The notes under the pieces were generated by a model. It was not told where the DNA came from, searched no databases, and worked only from the letters and a program-made list of their open reading frames with translations. Source: Actinomycetota bacterium (GTDB lineage: Bacteria; Actinomycetota; Thermoleophilia; BMS3ABIN01). Taken from it: a stretch of DNA of 64,000 nt. Made by a program: the position numbers and the translations under genes. Every line of letters begins with the position of its first letter. Position 1 is the stretch's first letter. Of the stretch, positions 42,384 through 50,922 are shown piece by piece. The stretch is from NCBI GenBank assembly GCA_016235065.1, contig JACRMB010000010.1:258281-322280 (forward strand), in the 5' to 3' direction.

Positions 42384-42459
42384 TCCCCGGGGACATGATC
42401 ATTCGTGTCCCCGGTCTAGCAAGGTTTTACGAACGGGGACACGATTTCATCGTGTCCCC
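42384..42459. repeat. REPIN-like doublet, copy 2
   Basis: The hairpin at 42387-42414 is nearly identical to the one at 40945-40972. The 19-base spacer (42413-42431) matches copy 1 at 15 positions. The second hairpin GGGGACACGAT-TTC-ATCGTGTCCCC (42435-42459) has the loop orientation inverted relative to copy 1 (TTC against GAA). It sits between nifH and nifI1. Confidence 0.75.
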
Positions 42460-42479
42460 CTGGCAAGGGAGGTAATCCC

Positions 42480-42797
42480 ATGGAAATGGTACGGGCCATA
42501 CTTCGGCCCAGCAACATAGACAAGGTCGTCTGCGCCCTGGAGGAGTCCGGTTTCTTCTCCATGACCAGGATGGACGTTTTCGGACGCGGCAAGCAGAAGG
42601 GGATCAAGGTCGGCGAAGTGCAGTACGACGAGCTGCCCAAGACCATGCTCATGTTCGTGGTCAACAGCCGCGATACCCAGCGCCTGATCGATACGATCAC
42701 GAAGGTCGCGAACACCGGCAACATCGGTGACGGCAAGATCTTTATCTCGCCGGTGGATGCCGTCTATACGATCCGCACCGGCGATTCGGGACTCTAG
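42480..42797 (+). CDS. nifI1: Nitrogenase-specific P-II protein NifI1
   Basis: This 105-residue P-II family member belongs to the NifI1 (GlnB-like, nif-embedded) subfamily that, with NifI2, binds NifDK and shuts off nitrogenase when ammonium is present. The fold is kept (MVRAILRPSNIDKVVCAL and GNIGDGKIFISPVDAV), but the T-loop is short and altered (FGRGKQKGIKVGEVQYDEL), as is diagnostic for this subfamily. GGGAGG precedes ATG 42480. Its place between nifH and nifI2-nifD is exactly that of methanogens and Clostridium-type operons. Confidence 0.96.
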   Translation: MEMVRAILRPSNIDKVVCALEESGFFSMTRMDVFGRGKQKGIKVGEVQYDELPKTMLMFVVNSRDTQRLIDTITKVANTGNIGDGKIFISPVDAVYTIRTGDSGL

Positions 42798-42806
42798 GGA
42801 GAGACA

Positions 42807-43175
42807 ATGAAAGAGATAACGGCGATCATCAGGACTAACAAGATTCAAAGGACCAAGGAGGCTCTGGTCGAAGCCGGTTACCCTTCGATGACGGTTAAGG
42901 AAGTCCTCGGCCGCGGCAAGCAGCGCGGCCTTCAGCAGGAGTTCTGCCTCGACATCCCCGAACCCGACGACGGGGAATTGCTGCCCAGGGTCAGCTTTAT
43001 CCCCAAGCGGCTCCTGACCCTTGTAGTGGACGACGAGGATGTGGACACCCTGGTCGTCCTGATCACTAAAGTAAACCAGACCGGCAACGTCGGCGACGGC
43101 AAGATCATCGTTTCGCCGGTATCAAACGCCGTCCGTGTGAGGACGAGCGAGGCCGGCCACGTGGCGCTAAGTTGA
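42807..43175 (+). CDS. nifI2: Nitrogenase-specific P-II protein NifI2
   Basis: This 122-residue NifI2 protein is the partner of NifI1. The T-loop is longer (LGRGKQRGLQQEFCLDIPEP, then a DDGELLPRVSF insertion), as in archaeal NifI2, where it contacts dinitrogenase and releases on 2-oxoglutarate binding. The nucleotide loop TGNVGDGKIIVSPV is present. It starts nine bases after nifI1 and ends nine bases before nifD, with clean SDs (GGGAGAGA and GAGGAGA). It allows rapid post-translational switch-off without DraT/DraG. Confidence 0.96.
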   Translation: MKEITAIIRTNKIQRTKEALVEAGYPSMTVKEVLGRGKQRGLQQEFCLDIPEPDDGELLPRVSFIPKRLLTLVVDDEDVDTLVVLITKVNQTGNVGDGKIIVSPVSNAVRVRTSEAGHVALS

Positions 43176-43184
43176 GGAGACAGG

Positions 43185-44795
43185 ATGGCTGAACCAGTGA
43201 AAGACATCAAGGAACTATGCGAACTGAAAGACAGGATAGTCGAGTCACTGCCGGCGAAGGTCGGCAAGAACCGGGCCAAACACATCCAGGTCAAGGGCTG
43301 CGAAGACCAGCCGGCGATCGACGCCAATGCCAAGACTATCCCCGGGATAATAACAACCAGGGGTTGTGCCTTCGCCGGCGCCAAGGGAGTCGTGCTCGGC
43401 CCGATCAAGGATGTCGTCAACCTCGTCCACGGCCCCGTCGGTTGTTCATATTATTCATGGCTGACCCGGCGCAACTTCGCCAGGCCTGAAGAAGGAGGCC
43501 GCAGCTTCCTGCAATATTGCTGCACCACCGATATGCAGGAGGGTGACATCGTCTTCGGCGGCGAGAAGAAGCTGATGCAGGCTATCCGTGAGGTCAAGGA
43601 GATCCTCGACCCGGAAGCGATCGTGGTCACCGCCACCTGCCCCGTCGGACTGATCGGCGACGACATCGCCAGCGTCTCCAGGCAGGCTGAAGAGGAGCTG
43701 GGGATCAAGGTCTTTTCCGCGAACTGCGAGGGCTACAAGGGAGTCAGCCAGTCGGTCGGGCACCACATCGCCTGCAACTCGCTGATGGAGCATGTGGTCG
43801 GCACAGAAGAGCTCGAGGACCCGACTCCATTCGACATCAACATCTTCGGCGAGTACAACATCGGCGGCGACCTCTGGAGCATCAAACCGATGCTGGAGGA
43901 GATCGGCTACCGCATCGTCTCGACTTACACGGGCGACGCATCCATCCACGATATCGCCCGCGCCCCCCACGCAAAACTGAACCTGCTCATGTGCCACCGT
44001 TCCATCAACTATGCCACGCGCATGTTTCACGATCGTTACGGGCTGCCATGGCTGAAGGTCAACTACGTCGGCGTCGAGGAGACGGCTAATTCCCTCAGGG
44101 AGATGGCCCGGTTCTTCGGCGACGAGGAGCTGTCGGAAAGGACAGAGGCGGTCATCGCCGCCGAGATGGCGCGGATCGGCCCCGAACTGGAGCATTTCCG
44201 CAGCCGGCTCGACGGCAAAAAGATCATGCTGTTCGTGGGCGGTTCGCGCGCCCACCATTTCCAGAAGCTTTCCGAGGAGCTGGGCATGAATGTAGTGATG
44301 GCGGGTTACGAGTTCGCCCATCGCGATGATTATGAGGGCAGGAAGATCCTCGCCGAGATGAAGAAGGGCGGCATGAGCAAGGTGGTCCAGGATATCCAGT
44401 ACGAGCTGGAACTCGGCTTCACCCCGGCGTTCACAGAAGCGGAGCTGGAACAGAAGAAGCAGGAACTGTCGGAGCACCTGCTCGATTACGAAGGCATGAT
44501 CCCGCAAATGCGGGAGGGCTCGCTGATCATCGACGACCTCAACCATCATGAGACGGAGATCGTCATCCGCGAACTCGAGCCCGACGTATTCTGCTCCGGC
44601 ATCAAGGACAAGTACGTCGTGGAGAAGATGGGCGTGCCCTCGCGACAGCTCCACTCCTACGATTACAGCGGGCCGTACACCGGTTTTGACGGGGCGCTCA
44701 TGTTTGCCAGGGACATCGACATGGCCGTGAGTACCCCGACAACAGGACATATCACTCCACCCTGGAGAAACACGGAGGCTGACTGCGATGCTTGA
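43185..44795 (+). CDS. nifD: Nitrogenase molybdenum-iron protein alpha chain
   Basis: This 536-residue subunit carries the active-site cofactor. P-cluster ligands are Cys61 (RGCAFAG), Cys87 (HGPVGCSYYSW) and Cys152 (TATCPVGLIGDD). Cofactor ligands are the Cys in LLMCHRSINY and the His in RQLHSYDYSGPY; the Gln and His of GVSQSVGHH that shape the N2 site, and the Val and Arg equivalents in KGVVLGP and LTRR, are also present. An insertion of about 50 residues before LIIDDLNHHE matches the clostridial/archaeal Mo-nitrogenase group; Azotobacter NifD lacks it. It overlaps nifK by eight bases. The cofactor contacts favour Mo rather than V or Fe enzyme. Confidence 0.98.
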   Translation: MAEPVKDIKELCELKDRIVESLPAKVGKNRAKHIQVKGCEDQPAIDANAKTIPGIITTRGCAFAGAKGVVLGPIKDVVNLVHGPVGCSYYSWLTRRNFARPEEGGRSFLQYCCTTDMQEGDIVFGGEKKLMQAIREVKEILDPEAIVVTATCPVGLIGDDIASVSRQAEEELGIKVFSANCEGYKGVSQSVGHHIACNSLMEHVVGTEELEDPTPFDINIFGEYNIGGDLWSIKPMLEEIGYRIVSTYTGDASIHDIARAPHAKLNLLMCHRSINYATRMFHDRYGLPWLKVNYVGVEETANSLREMARFFGDEELSERTEAVIAAEMARIGPELEHFRSRLDGKKIMLFVGGSRAHHFQKLSEELGMNVVMAGYEFAHRDDYEGRKILAEMKKGGMSKVVQDIQYELELGFTPAFTEAELEQKKQELSEHLLDYEGMIPQMREGSLIIDDLNHHETEIVIRELEPDVFCSGIKDKYVVEKMGVPSRQLHSYDYSGPYTGFDGALMFARDIDMAVSTPTTGHITPPWRNTEADCDA

Positions 44796-46167
44796 TTCCA
44801 CCCCCATTCAATCTGCTGAGAGAAAAGGGGTCAAGATCAACCCCGCCAATATCTGCCAGCCCATCGGCGCCGCCATGGCGGCCGCCGGCATCAGGAACTG
44901 CATGCCCCACAGCCACGGTTCGCAGGGCTGCTCATCTTATCTGAGGACCCAGATCACGCGCCACTACCGCGAACCGGTGATGGGGACCAGCAGTTCCTTT
45001 TCTGAGGACACTGCCGTCTTCGGCGGCGGCGGCAACCTCAAGCAGGCGATCAGGAACATCGTCTCCATTTACAGGCCTGAGGTCATCGCCATCCATACGA
45101 CCTGTGTCGCCGAGACAATCGGCGACGACGTCAGGAGCATCGTCGAAGGAATGGAACGCGAAGGCGATATCCCCGAGGACGTGCGGGTGATCGCCGCCAG
45201 CACCCCCAGTTATGTGGGCACCCACATCCTCGGCTACGCCCGCATGGTCGAGGCCATGGTCAACGGCTTCGCAAAGCGGAAGGACGGCACCCCGCGCACG
45301 CGGCTCAACGTCATCCCCGGTTTCAACGCCGAGCCTGGCGATATCCGTGAGCTCAAGCGGATCCTTGGGATAATGGACATCGACCACATCGTCTTTCCGG
45401 ACACTACCGGTGTCTTTGACGCCCCCATGACTGGTGAATCCAGGCTGTATCCTCAAGGAGGCACCACCGTCTCCGATCTGGAAGACACCGGCAACTCCCT
45501 GGCCACCTTCGTCATCTGCCGGGATTCCGGAACGCTGGCGGCGGCGGCCCTGGAGAAGGAATTCCAGGTGCCGGCGGTGCTGCTGCCGACGCCGATCGGC
45601 ATCAGGAATGTCGACAGGCTGGTGATGAACCTCGCCGCTGCGGCCGGGATGACCGTACCGTTCGAGCTGGAGGAAGAGCGTGGCCGCCTGGTCGACATGA
45701 TGCACGACGCCCATCCGCACTTCCACGGCAAGAAGGTGGCTATCGCCGGTGACCCCGATATCGCTGCCGGTCTAACCAGCCTCGTGACCGATATGGGGAT
45801 GGAGCCTTTGCACGTGCTCTCCGGCACCAGAAGCGCCACCTTTGAAAAAGAGACGCGGGAGCTCCTTACCGACGATTTCCCTGACGCGAACATCATCAAC
45901 GGCGGCGACCTGTTCACCCTGCATCAAGCGATCAAGAACCGGCCGGTGGATCTGATCCTGGGGAACACCCACACAAAATATATTGCCAGGGCCGAGGATG
46001 TGCCGCTGGTCAGGGTCGGTTTCCCCATATCTGACCGCGCTAACCTGCACCACTTCCCGGTCATGGGTTACGCCGGCGCCGCCAGGATGGTCGAACGGAT
46101 CGGCAACACGCTGCTCGACCGGGTGGACCGGGATGCGCCCGACGAGCGATTCGAGCTGATGCTCTAG
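44788..46167 (+). CDS. nifK: Nitrogenase molybdenum-iron protein beta chain
   Basis: This 459-residue protein is the beta subunit of dinitrogenase. P-cluster ligands are Cys23 (NICQPIGA), Cys48 (HGSQGCSSYL) and Cys106 (HTTCVAETIGDD), with the auxiliary Ser in STPSYVGTH. It lacks the 50-residue N-terminal arm of Azotobacter NifK, like the clostridial protein (458 residues), which agrees with the insertion seen in NifD. It starts inside the end of nifD (eight-base overlap), ensuring equal translation, and abuts nifE with no spacer. Confidence 0.98.
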   Translation: MLDSTPIQSAERKGVKINPANICQPIGAAMAAAGIRNCMPHSHGSQGCSSYLRTQITRHYREPVMGTSSSFSEDTAVFGGGGNLKQAIRNIVSIYRPEVIAIHTTCVAETIGDDVRSIVEGMEREGDIPEDVRVIAASTPSYVGTHILGYARMVEAMVNGFAKRKDGTPRTRLNVIPGFNAEPGDIRELKRILGIMDIDHIVFPDTTGVFDAPMTGESRLYPQGGTTVSDLEDTGNSLATFVICRDSGTLAAAALEKEFQVPAVLLPTPIGIRNVDRLVMNLAAAAGMTVPFELEEERGRLVDMMHDAHPHFHGKKVAIAGDPDIAAGLTSLVTDMGMEPLHVLSGTRSATFEKETRELLTDDFPDANIINGGDLFTLHQAIKNRPVDLILGNTHTKYIARAEDVPLVRVGFPISDRANLHHFPVMGYAGAARMVERIGNTLLDRVDRDAPDERFELML

Positions 46168-47757
46168 ATGGGCCGCGAACAGATACAGGATCCAGTAACG
46201 TTCGGCCCTGGTGACATCTCGTGCGGCCGAAAAAATATCACGCCCGCCCACGGTGATATAGGGCTCGACGTCATCGCCGGCAGGGAGCGCCACATCTGCC
46301 GCAAGGCCGGCGCAGTCAGCGAGGCTGGCGCAGTCAGCGAGGCTGGCGCGAGCGGAGCAGCCGGTGCAGTAATCGAGGCTCCGTCGCCAGGCATCTCATG
46401 CGACACCGACAGCGTCGCCGGAGCGGTCAGCCAGCGAGCCTGCGTCTTCTGCGGCGCCCGCGTGGTGATCAATCCCATCGCGGACGCGCTGCATCTAATC
46501 CATGGACCCATCGGCTGTTCGGCCTACACCTGGGATATCCGGGGCAGCCTCTCTTCCGGCCCTGAGCTGCACCGGCTGAGCTTTTCCACCGACCTGCGGG
46601 AATACGACGTCATCTTCGGCGGCGAGAAGAAACTGTACGCGGCTCTGACCGAGCTGATTGCGAAGCACAGCCCGAAAGGCGCCTTCGTATATTCGACCTG
46701 CATCGTCGGGATCATCGGCGACGATCTCAAGGCTGTCTGCTCGAAGGTCGCTGGAGAAACCGGCATCCCGGTGATCCCTGTGCAGTCAGAAGGTTTCAGA
46801 GGCAACAAGAACGCTGGTTACAAGGCGGCCTGCGAGGCACTGTTCAAGCTGATCGGCGGCGGCAGTGAGAAAGGGAGCAGACAAAATGGCAGCGGGCCAC
46901 GCGGTCTTACGCGCATTGGGCAGGCCGTCCGCATCAAGACGCCCGTCCCGCTTTCCATCAACATCCTGGGAGATTTCAACCTCGCCGGCGAGCTGTGGAT
47001 CATCCGTGATTACCTCGACCGCATGGGTATCAGCGTAGTCGCCAACATAAGCGGCGACTCCCGGGTGGAACAGGTGGCAAAGGCACACACGGCGGCGCTG
47101 AACGTGGTCCAGTGTTCCGGTTCCATGACCCATCTCGCCAGGATGATGAAGGCACATTACGGCATCCCCTATATCCGGGTCTCCTATCTGGGCCTGGATG
47201 ATATGAGCGGCAGCCTCCGCGCGATCGCCACCTTTTTCAACGATCCGGACGTCATCGAGAGGACCGAACGGCTGATCGGGGAAGAGACCGCTGCCGTCGC
47301 GCCCGAAATCGAGTTCTACCGTGAAAAGCTCAAAGGGAAAAAAGCAGCAGTGTACGTCGGCGGCGCTTTCAAGGCGGTGTCGCTGATCAAGTCGTTCCGG
47401 GCGCTTGGCATGGAAGTAGCCGTCGTCGGCTCCCAGACCGGCAAACAGAAAGACTACGAGGAGATCCGCGGCGAGGCTGATGGCGGCACGGTCATCATCG
47501 ACGACGCCAACCCCCTGGAACTGGCCCAGCTCATGGAGAACCTCGGCGTCGACATCTTCGTCGGCGGGGTCAAGGAACGGCCGGTGGCGTACAAGCTGGG
47601 CGTGGCATTCTGCGACCATAACCACGAACGCAAGAAGCCGCTCGAAGGTTACACGGGCATGCTGAATTTCGCCCGCGAGGTCTACAGCTCCATAGCCAGC
47701 CCCGTATGGGACTGGGTGCCGCGCCCGCGGCTGGCAGAGGAGGCCGGCCATGGCTAA
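46168..47757 (+). CDS. nifE: FeMo-cofactor assembly scaffold subunit NifE, with repeat-bearing N-terminal extension
   Basis: This 529-residue protein is half of the NifEN scaffold on which the iron-sulfur cofactor core from NifB matures with Mo and homocitrate. Cluster cysteines appear in RACVFCGA, HGPIGCSAYTWD and YSTCIVGIIGDD, with the cofactor-site Cys in NVVQCSGSMTH. The first 90 residues include a Cys-bearing segment (DISCGRKNITPA, HICRKAGA) and an Ala/Gly/Glu/Val repeat encoded by an 18-bp tandem repeat (46309-46344); this extension is longer than in typical NifE. ATG 46168 directly follows the nifK stop. It overlaps nifN by eight bases. Confidence 0.96.
   Translation: MGREQIQDPVTFGPGDISCGRKNITPAHGDIGLDVIAGRERHICRKAGAVSEAGAVSEAGASGAAGAVIEAPSPGISCDTDSVAGAVSQRACVFCGARVVINPIADALHLIHGPIGCSAYTWDIRGSLSSGPELHRLSFSTDLREYDVIFGGEKKLYAALTELIAKHSPKGAFVYSTCIVGIIGDDLKAVCSKVAGETGIPVIPVQSEGFRGNKNAGYKAACEALFKLIGGGSEKGSRQNGSGPRGLTRIGQAVRIKTPVPLSINILGDFNLAGELWIIRDYLDRMGISVVANISGDSRVEQVAKAHTAALNVVQCSGSMTHLARMMKAHYGIPYIRVSYLGLDDMSGSLRAIATFFNDPDVIERTERLIGEETAAVAPEIEFYREKLKGKKAAVYVGGAFKAVSLIKSFRALGMEVAVVGSQTGKQKDYEEIRGEADGGTVIIDDANPLELAQLMENLGVDIFVGGVKERPVAYKLGVAFCDHNHERKKPLEGYTGMLNFAREVYSSIASPVWDWVPRPRLAEEAGHG
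46309..46362 (+). repeat. In-frame 18-bp tandem repeat in nifE
   Basis: GGCGCAGTCAGCGAGGCT occurs twice exactly (46309-46326 and 46327-46344), followed by a degenerate third unit. It encodes (G)AVSEA repeats in the N-terminal extension. The 18-base unit keeps the frame whatever the copy number. Confidence 0.85.
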
Positions 47758-49168
47758 GAGCTTTGTCTCGACCACCAATCCCTGCAGGCTCTGCCGGCCC
47801 CTTGGCGCCTGCCTCGCCTTCAGGGGTGTGGAGGATTCGATGGTCCTTCTGCACGGGTCACAGGGATGCAGCACCTACATGCGCCGCTACATCTCCAGCC
47901 ATTTTCGGGAGCCGGTCGATATCGCCTCCTCCGCCCTGAGCGAGAACCAGGCGGTCTACGGCGGAGCCGCCAACCTGAAGCAGGGGATCAGAAACGTCGT
48001 GGCCAAATACTCGCCCGCGATCCTGGGCGTCGCCACTACATGCCTGGCGGAAACCATCGGCGACGATGTCAGGATGACGATCAGCGAGCTGATGGATGAG
48101 GAGCCGGCGTTGAGAGAGATCACGATCGTGCCGGTCTCCACGCCAAGCTACAACGGCGGCCACATGGACGGCTTCAACGACGCCTGCGTCGCCATCCTCG
48201 AGAGTCTTGCCGGGAACGGAAATGAGAACCCCGCCGGGAACAGGGACAAGATCCCTGCCGGAACCAGTTATGAGAATCTTGCCGAGAGCAGGGACGAGCG
48301 GGGGGAGATGAACCTTTTCCCTGGGTTCGTCTCCCCCGCCGATCTTCGCTACCTGAAAGAAGTGATGGCGTCTTTCGGCATTAGACCGATGGTCCTGCCG
48401 GACATCTCGGACACGCTGGATGGCGTAATCGACGGCTCGCTGAGCCGGATACCCTCCGGCGGCGCCCGGCTAGACAGAATCCGGCATTCCCACTCGGCGC
48501 CGGCTTCGATCGAATTCGGCCGGACGTCTCCTGAGAGCCAGTCCCCGGCGCTGTTCCTTGAGAAGCGTTTCGGCGTGAAGGCCGATCGGCTCCCGATACC
48601 GATCGGCATCAGGTACAGCGACCTCTTTTTCGAATCCCTCGAACGGCTGACCGGCAGGCCGACCCCCGATAATCACCGGAATGAACGGGGCCGGCTGGTG
48701 GACGCCATGGTCGACGCCCACAAATATCTGTTCGGCAAGCGAGCTGTCATCTATGGTGACGCCGATTTCGTCATCGCCATGACTTCGTTCCTGGTGGACT
48801 TGGGCATCCAGCCGGTCGTCTGCGCCAGCGGCGGTGGCGGCGCCGATTATCTCGCCGAACTGGAAGCGCTCACGGATCACCTGGAAGAAATGCCGGCCCT
48901 GCTGGCCGGGACAGATTTCGAAGACATCCGCGAGCAGGCGCGGAAAGCGGCCGCGGACCTGCTCATCGGCAGCAGCAAGGGCAACCATATCGCCCGCGAA
49001 CTGGGCATCCCGCTGGTCCGGGCCGGCTACCCGATCCACGACCGTTTCGGCGGCCAGCGGATACTCCATACCGGCTACCGCGGCGCTCTGAACCTGCTGG
49101 ACCTGCTAACCAACACGATAATCGCCGGGGAGGAGGCCGTACTTGGCCATGGATACAGCTATATGTAA
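47750..49168 (+). CDS. nifN: FeMo-cofactor assembly scaffold subunit NifN
   Basis: This 472-residue protein is homologous to NifK and the partner of NifE. Conserved motifs are NPCRLCRPLGACLAF, HGSQGCSTYMRRY and ATTCLAETIGDD, followed by STPSYNGGHMDGF. The middle, near residues 155-185, contains a hydrophilic insertion (NENPAGNRDKIPAG, then SYENLAESRDERG) encoded by a 24-bp minisatellite. The C-terminal half is a normal NifN fold (LPIPIGIRYSDLFF, SSKGNHIARELGIPLVRAGY). It begins within the end of nifE. Together they form the heterotetramer that receives the NifB cluster. Confidence 0.95.
   Translation: MAKSFVSTTNPCRLCRPLGACLAFRGVEDSMVLLHGSQGCSTYMRRYISSHFREPVDIASSALSENQAVYGGAANLKQGIRNVVAKYSPAILGVATTCLAETIGDDVRMTISELMDEEPALREITIVPVSTPSYNGGHMDGFNDACVAILESLAGNGNENPAGNRDKIPAGTSYENLAESRDERGEMNLFPGFVSPADLRYLKEVMASFGIRPMVLPDISDTLDGVIDGSLSRIPSGGARLDRIRHSHSAPASIEFGRTSPESQSPALFLEKRFGVKADRLPIPIGIRYSDLFFESLERLTGRPTPDNHRNERGRLVDAMVDAHKYLFGKRAVIYGDADFVIAMTSFLVDLGIQPVVCASGGGGADYLAELEALTDHLEEMPALLAGTDFEDIREQARKAAADLLIGSSKGNHIARELGIPLVRAGYPIHDRFGGQRILHTGYRGALNLLDLLTNTIIAGEEAVLGHGYSYM
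48212..48301 (+). repeat. In-frame 24-bp minisatellite in nifN
   Basis: Three diverged 24-base units (48212-48235, 48236-48259, 48260-48283) and a partial fourth, each of the form GGGAACAGGGACAAGATCCC plus TGCC, encode repeats like GNRDKIPA. The unit length preserves the frame. It probably forms a flexible surface loop. Confidence 0.75.
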
Positions 49169-49189
49169 CGGGGAAGGCGGGCAGCCGGT

Positions 49190-49927
49190 ATGAGCGAACC
49201 GGCTGTTATCGCGATCTGCTTCTTCTTCATCGCCATGCTCTATTCGGCTGTCGGGCATGCCGGGGCATCTGCATATCTGGCGACTATGGCTTTGCTCGAA
49301 TTCTCTCCTGATGAGATGAAGCCGGCCGCCCTCGCACTGAACGTCCTCGTGGCGGCGATCACGAGCATCCGGTTCTATCGGGCGGGATATTTTTCCTGGC
49401 GGCTGCTGTGGCCCTTTGCCGCCGCATCCATCCCGCTGGCTTACATCGGAGGCGGCTTGACCGTCAGCGCGGATTCGTACCGGCTCCTGGTCGGAGCCGC
49501 CCTGATCTTCGCGGCTATCCACCTCCTGGCACGCTATCGCGCCAGCCATGACGACATTCCCGGCGTGCGTACTCCCGGGCTGCCGGCATCGATGACCGCC
49601 GGCGGGATCATCGGTCTTGCTTCAGGCTTGACCGGCGTCGGAGGCGGCATCTTTCTCAGCCCAGTGCTGCTGCTGCGCAGGTGGGCAGGCTTAAGGCAGA
49701 CATCAGCCGCCGCAGCCGTCTTTATCCTCGCAAATTCCGCGGCCGGCCTGGCTGGCCATCTTCAGAATGGAGGAAGCTTCCCGTCAAATATGCCGGTCTG
49801 GGCCCTGGCGGTCATTGCCGGCGGTTTTCTTGGATCGTGGCTCGGAGCAACCAGGTTCAACAATCGGGCGCTCAGGATGCTCCTTGGCTTAGTTCTTGTT
49901 CTTGCTGGCTTAAGGATGGTGGCATAG
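49190..49927 (+). CDS. TSUP (TauE/SafE) family transporter in the nif operon
   Basis: This 245-residue membrane protein has about eight hydrophobic helices in two halves, with the family signatures YSAVGHAGASAYLATM and GLASGLTGVGGGIFLSPVLL (the G-x-G-G-G motif). TSUP proteins move sulfite, sulfoacetate or other small organic or sulfur anions; specificity is not predictable. It starts 21 bases after nifN and ends two bases before nifB, so it is firmly inside the operon. Possible roles are uptake or release of a sulfur species or an oxyanion linked to cofactor synthesis; this is inference only. Confidence 0.88.
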   Translation: MSEPAVIAICFFFIAMLYSAVGHAGASAYLATMALLEFSPDEMKPAALALNVLVAAITSIRFYRAGYFSWRLLWPFAAASIPLAYIGGGLTVSADSYRLLVGAALIFAAIHLLARYRASHDDIPGVRTPGLPASMTAGGIIGLASGLTGVGGGIFLSPVLLLRRWAGLRQTSAAAAVFILANSAAGLAGHLQNGGSFPSNMPVWALAVIAGGFLGSWLGATRFNNRALRMLLGLVLVLAGLRMVA

Positions 49928-49929
49928 AG

Positions 49930-50817
49930 ATGAAAATCATCACGGATATCAGCAATCACCCCTGTTTCAACAGCAACGTGAGGCACACGCACGGGCGGGT
50001 ACACCTGCCGGTGGCCCCGCGCTGCAACGTCAAGTGCAACTACTGCAACCGGCTGTTCGACTGCGCCAACGAAGGCAGGCCGGGAGTCACCAGCAGGGTG
50101 ATGCGGCCGAAAGAGTCCCTCGCCTATCTTTCCGCGGCGATGGCGGCCAACCAGATCTCGGTCGCGGGCATAGCAGGTCCGGGCGATCCGCTGGCGAACC
50201 CTGAGCAGACCTTCAACACCTTCGGCCTGGTCAAACGGAAATACCCGCAGCTGCTTCGCTGCCTGTCCACAAACGGGCTTTCCGCCATCACCTACATCAG
50301 GGAGATAATCCACTACGCAAGCCATGTGACCCTGACTGTCAATGCAGTCGATGCTGAAGTCGGTTCAAGGATCTACAAGTGGATCAAACTCGGGGACCGC
50401 ATCCATACCGGGGCAGACGCTGCCGGCATAATGCTGGAGCGGCAGCTGGAAGCCATCCGTCACCTGAAACGCGCCGGCGTTATCGTCAAGGTGAACACCG
50501 TGGTCATCCCCGGCATCAACGAAGCCCACATCGAGGATATCGCCATGGTTATGGAGCAGCTGTCAGTAGATATGTATAACGCGATGCCCCTGTACCCGGT
50601 GAAGGGCACCCCTTTTGGGGATATTCCCGAGCCTTCCACTGCTGATATCGCGATCTTGCGCAAACGCGCTTCGGCGCACCTCCCCCAGATGAACCACTGC
50701 GCCCGTTGCAGAGCCGACGCAGCCGGGCTGATCGGCGCTGACTTCGATCAGCAGCCTGCCGCTCCCACTCAGGAACCTGCAGCCAGATGCAGTGCGGCTT
50801 CACGACCTGCCTGCTAG
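49930..50817 (+). CDS. nifB: FeMo-cofactor core synthase NifB
   Basis: This 295-residue radical SAM enzyme fuses two 4Fe-4S clusters and inserts a carbide to make NifB-co, the common precursor of all nitrogenase cofactors. The radical SAM cysteines are Cys32, Cys36 and Cys39 (RCNVKCNYC). Further NifB hallmarks are the N-terminal NHPCF, the GIAGPGDPLANP loop and the C-terminal NHCARCRADAAGLIG for the substrate clusters. It lacks the NifX-like domain of proteobacterial NifB, like archaeal forms. ATG 49930 lies two bases after the TSUP stop. A disordered Ala/Pro tail ends the protein. It is the last gene of the operon. Confidence 0.97.
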   Translation: MKIITDISNHPCFNSNVRHTHGRVHLPVAPRCNVKCNYCNRLFDCANEGRPGVTSRVMRPKESLAYLSAAMAANQISVAGIAGPGDPLANPEQTFNTFGLVKRKYPQLLRCLSTNGLSAITYIREIIHYASHVTLTVNAVDAEVGSRIYKWIKLGDRIHTGADAAGIMLERQLEAIRHLKRAGVIVKVNTVVIPGINEAHIEDIAMVMEQLSVDMYNAMPLYPVKGTPFGDIPEPSTADIAILRKRASAHLPQMNHCARCRADAAGLIGADFDQQPAAPTQEPAARCSAASRPAC

Positions 50818-50922
50818 TCTGGTTTATCCCCGCTGCTTCTCAGGAATGTATAAGCCTCAATCCGGGTATCAGGTCTAATCAGAGGTCTTTCCAGCAACAG
50901 GACTCTGAATAAGGGGCGGCAT

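Noticed and set aside
43185-44795. Vanadium or iron-only nitrogenase alpha chain
   Set aside because: No anfG/vnfG delta-subunit gene lies between the D and K genes, and the cofactor-site residues and insertion match the Mo type of Clostridium and archaea.
43455-44807. 450-codon frame on the minus strand
   Set aside because: Fully antisense to nifD, which has all expected residues; composition is that of a shadow frame.
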